This document shows, one piece after another, positions 63,822 through 64,000 of a stretch of 64,000 nt of DNA. The stretch's first letter is position 1. Each line of letters begins with the position of its first letter. The notes beneath the pieces were generated by a model, which had not been told where the DNA came from, did not search any database, and was given only the letters and a program-made list of their open reading frames with translations. The position numbers were made by a program, and so were the translations under genes. Origin of the DNA: Vallitalea sp. (GTDB taxonomy: Bacteria; Bacillota; Clostridia; Lachnospirales; Vallitaleaceae); assembly GCF_025211055.1 (NCBI RefSeq), contig NZ_JAOARO010000057.1, forward strand, positions 186,001-250,000, written 5' to 3'.

Positions 63822-64000
63822 CTATCTTCCTAAAAACCCGAGAAGTTTTTTCCTTACATTATCAAAATTCGCCTTGCTTACGGGTACAGATTTTTCATTG
63901 TTCATAATAGCTTCATAGCGCTTGACAATTGAAACTTTAGATATATTAATAATAAAGCTTCGATGGCAACGAATAAAATCATCACATGGTAGATATTGTT
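63822..64000 (-). CDS. LytTR-family response regulator, C-terminal end only
   Basis: The reverse strand from the right edge to TAG 63824-63822 encodes 59 residues ending a LytTR DNA-binding domain: CDDFIRCHRSFIINISKV, then VPVSKANFDNVRKKLLGF. The start and receiver domain lie beyond the window. It is convergent to the AgrC-like kinase gene with only 24 nt between their stops, and is its likely partner. Confidence 0.85.
   Translation of the reverse strand, partial: QYLPCDDFIRCHRSFIINISKVSIVKRYEAIMNNEKSVPVSKANFDNVRKKLLGFLGR

Noticed and set aside
1..64000. CRISPR arrays, tRNA, rRNA, prophage or complete insertion sequence
   Set aside because: No regular direct repeats, cloverleaf-like sequence, rRNA segments, phage genes or transposase-like frames were seen.

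Overview
The window is AT-rich DNA from an anaerobic Gram-positive bacterium of the class Clostridia. This is inferred from strong AGGAGG ribosome-binding sites, a complete ornithine (Stickland-type) degradation operon, a giant SLH-anchored S-layer-like protein, clostridial YesM/YesN and AgrC-like sensor systems and a yybP-ykoY riboswitch. No rRNA, tRNA, CRISPR array or intact insertion sequence was seen.

Layout. (1) 1-2269: 5' part of a large secreted LamG/GH9-like polysaccharide-acting protein on the minus strand, cut by the window edge. (2) 2.8-9.7 kb: DegV; a Mn2+ riboswitch with its own terminator ahead of a Na+/Ca2+ exchanger-family protein; a pair of half-size YdcZ transporters divergent from a Crp/Fnr regulator; a 170-bp structured inverted-repeat element; a Ca2+ P-type ATPase. 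(3) 9.9-15.9 kb: a TetR-controlled operon coding for two tandem-SCP2 proteins, a class III aminotransferase, a split transketolase and a VOC protein. A near-perfect 24-bp palindrome overlaps its promoter. The enzyme combination could make a lipid-like 2-amino-1,3-diol and is one of the two most interesting systems here. (4) 15.9-26.7 kb: DUF3892 protein, then a minus-strand operon arcA-argF-ord-ortA-ortB-oraS-oraE-glmL-like-orr. It takes arginine via citrulline and ornithine to D-ornithine, 2,4-diaminopentanoate, 2-amino-4-ketopentanoate and finally alanine plus acetyl-CoA. (5) 27-29 kb: GNAT, SDR and a frameshifted permease remnant. (6) 29.1-42.7 kb: a 13.5-kb minus-strand operon that reads as a RiPP (ribosomally made, modified peptide) cluster. 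It has an ABC exporter, a membrane-anchored protein, a five-Cys Gly-rich precursor-like peptide, a CPBP protease, a stand-alone PqqD-like RRE, three radical SAM enzymes, a class III aminotransferase, a methyltransferase and a second ABC system. I do not recognise this combination as a described class. (7) 43.1-52.5 kb: a sugar ABC transporter (rbsBCA type), a periplasmic-binding-protein/YesM/YesN sensor unit and a LacI regulator with two operator-like palindromes. (8) 52.6-61.6 kb: a 3000-residue cell-surface protein with three SLH domains. (9) 62-64 kb: an AgrC-like sensor kinase and, convergent to it, the end of a LytTR response regulator.

Most regions are ordinary operons whose genes overlap or lie a few bases apart. 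Coordinates of CDS starts were corrected where the ribosome-binding site pointed to an internal start.
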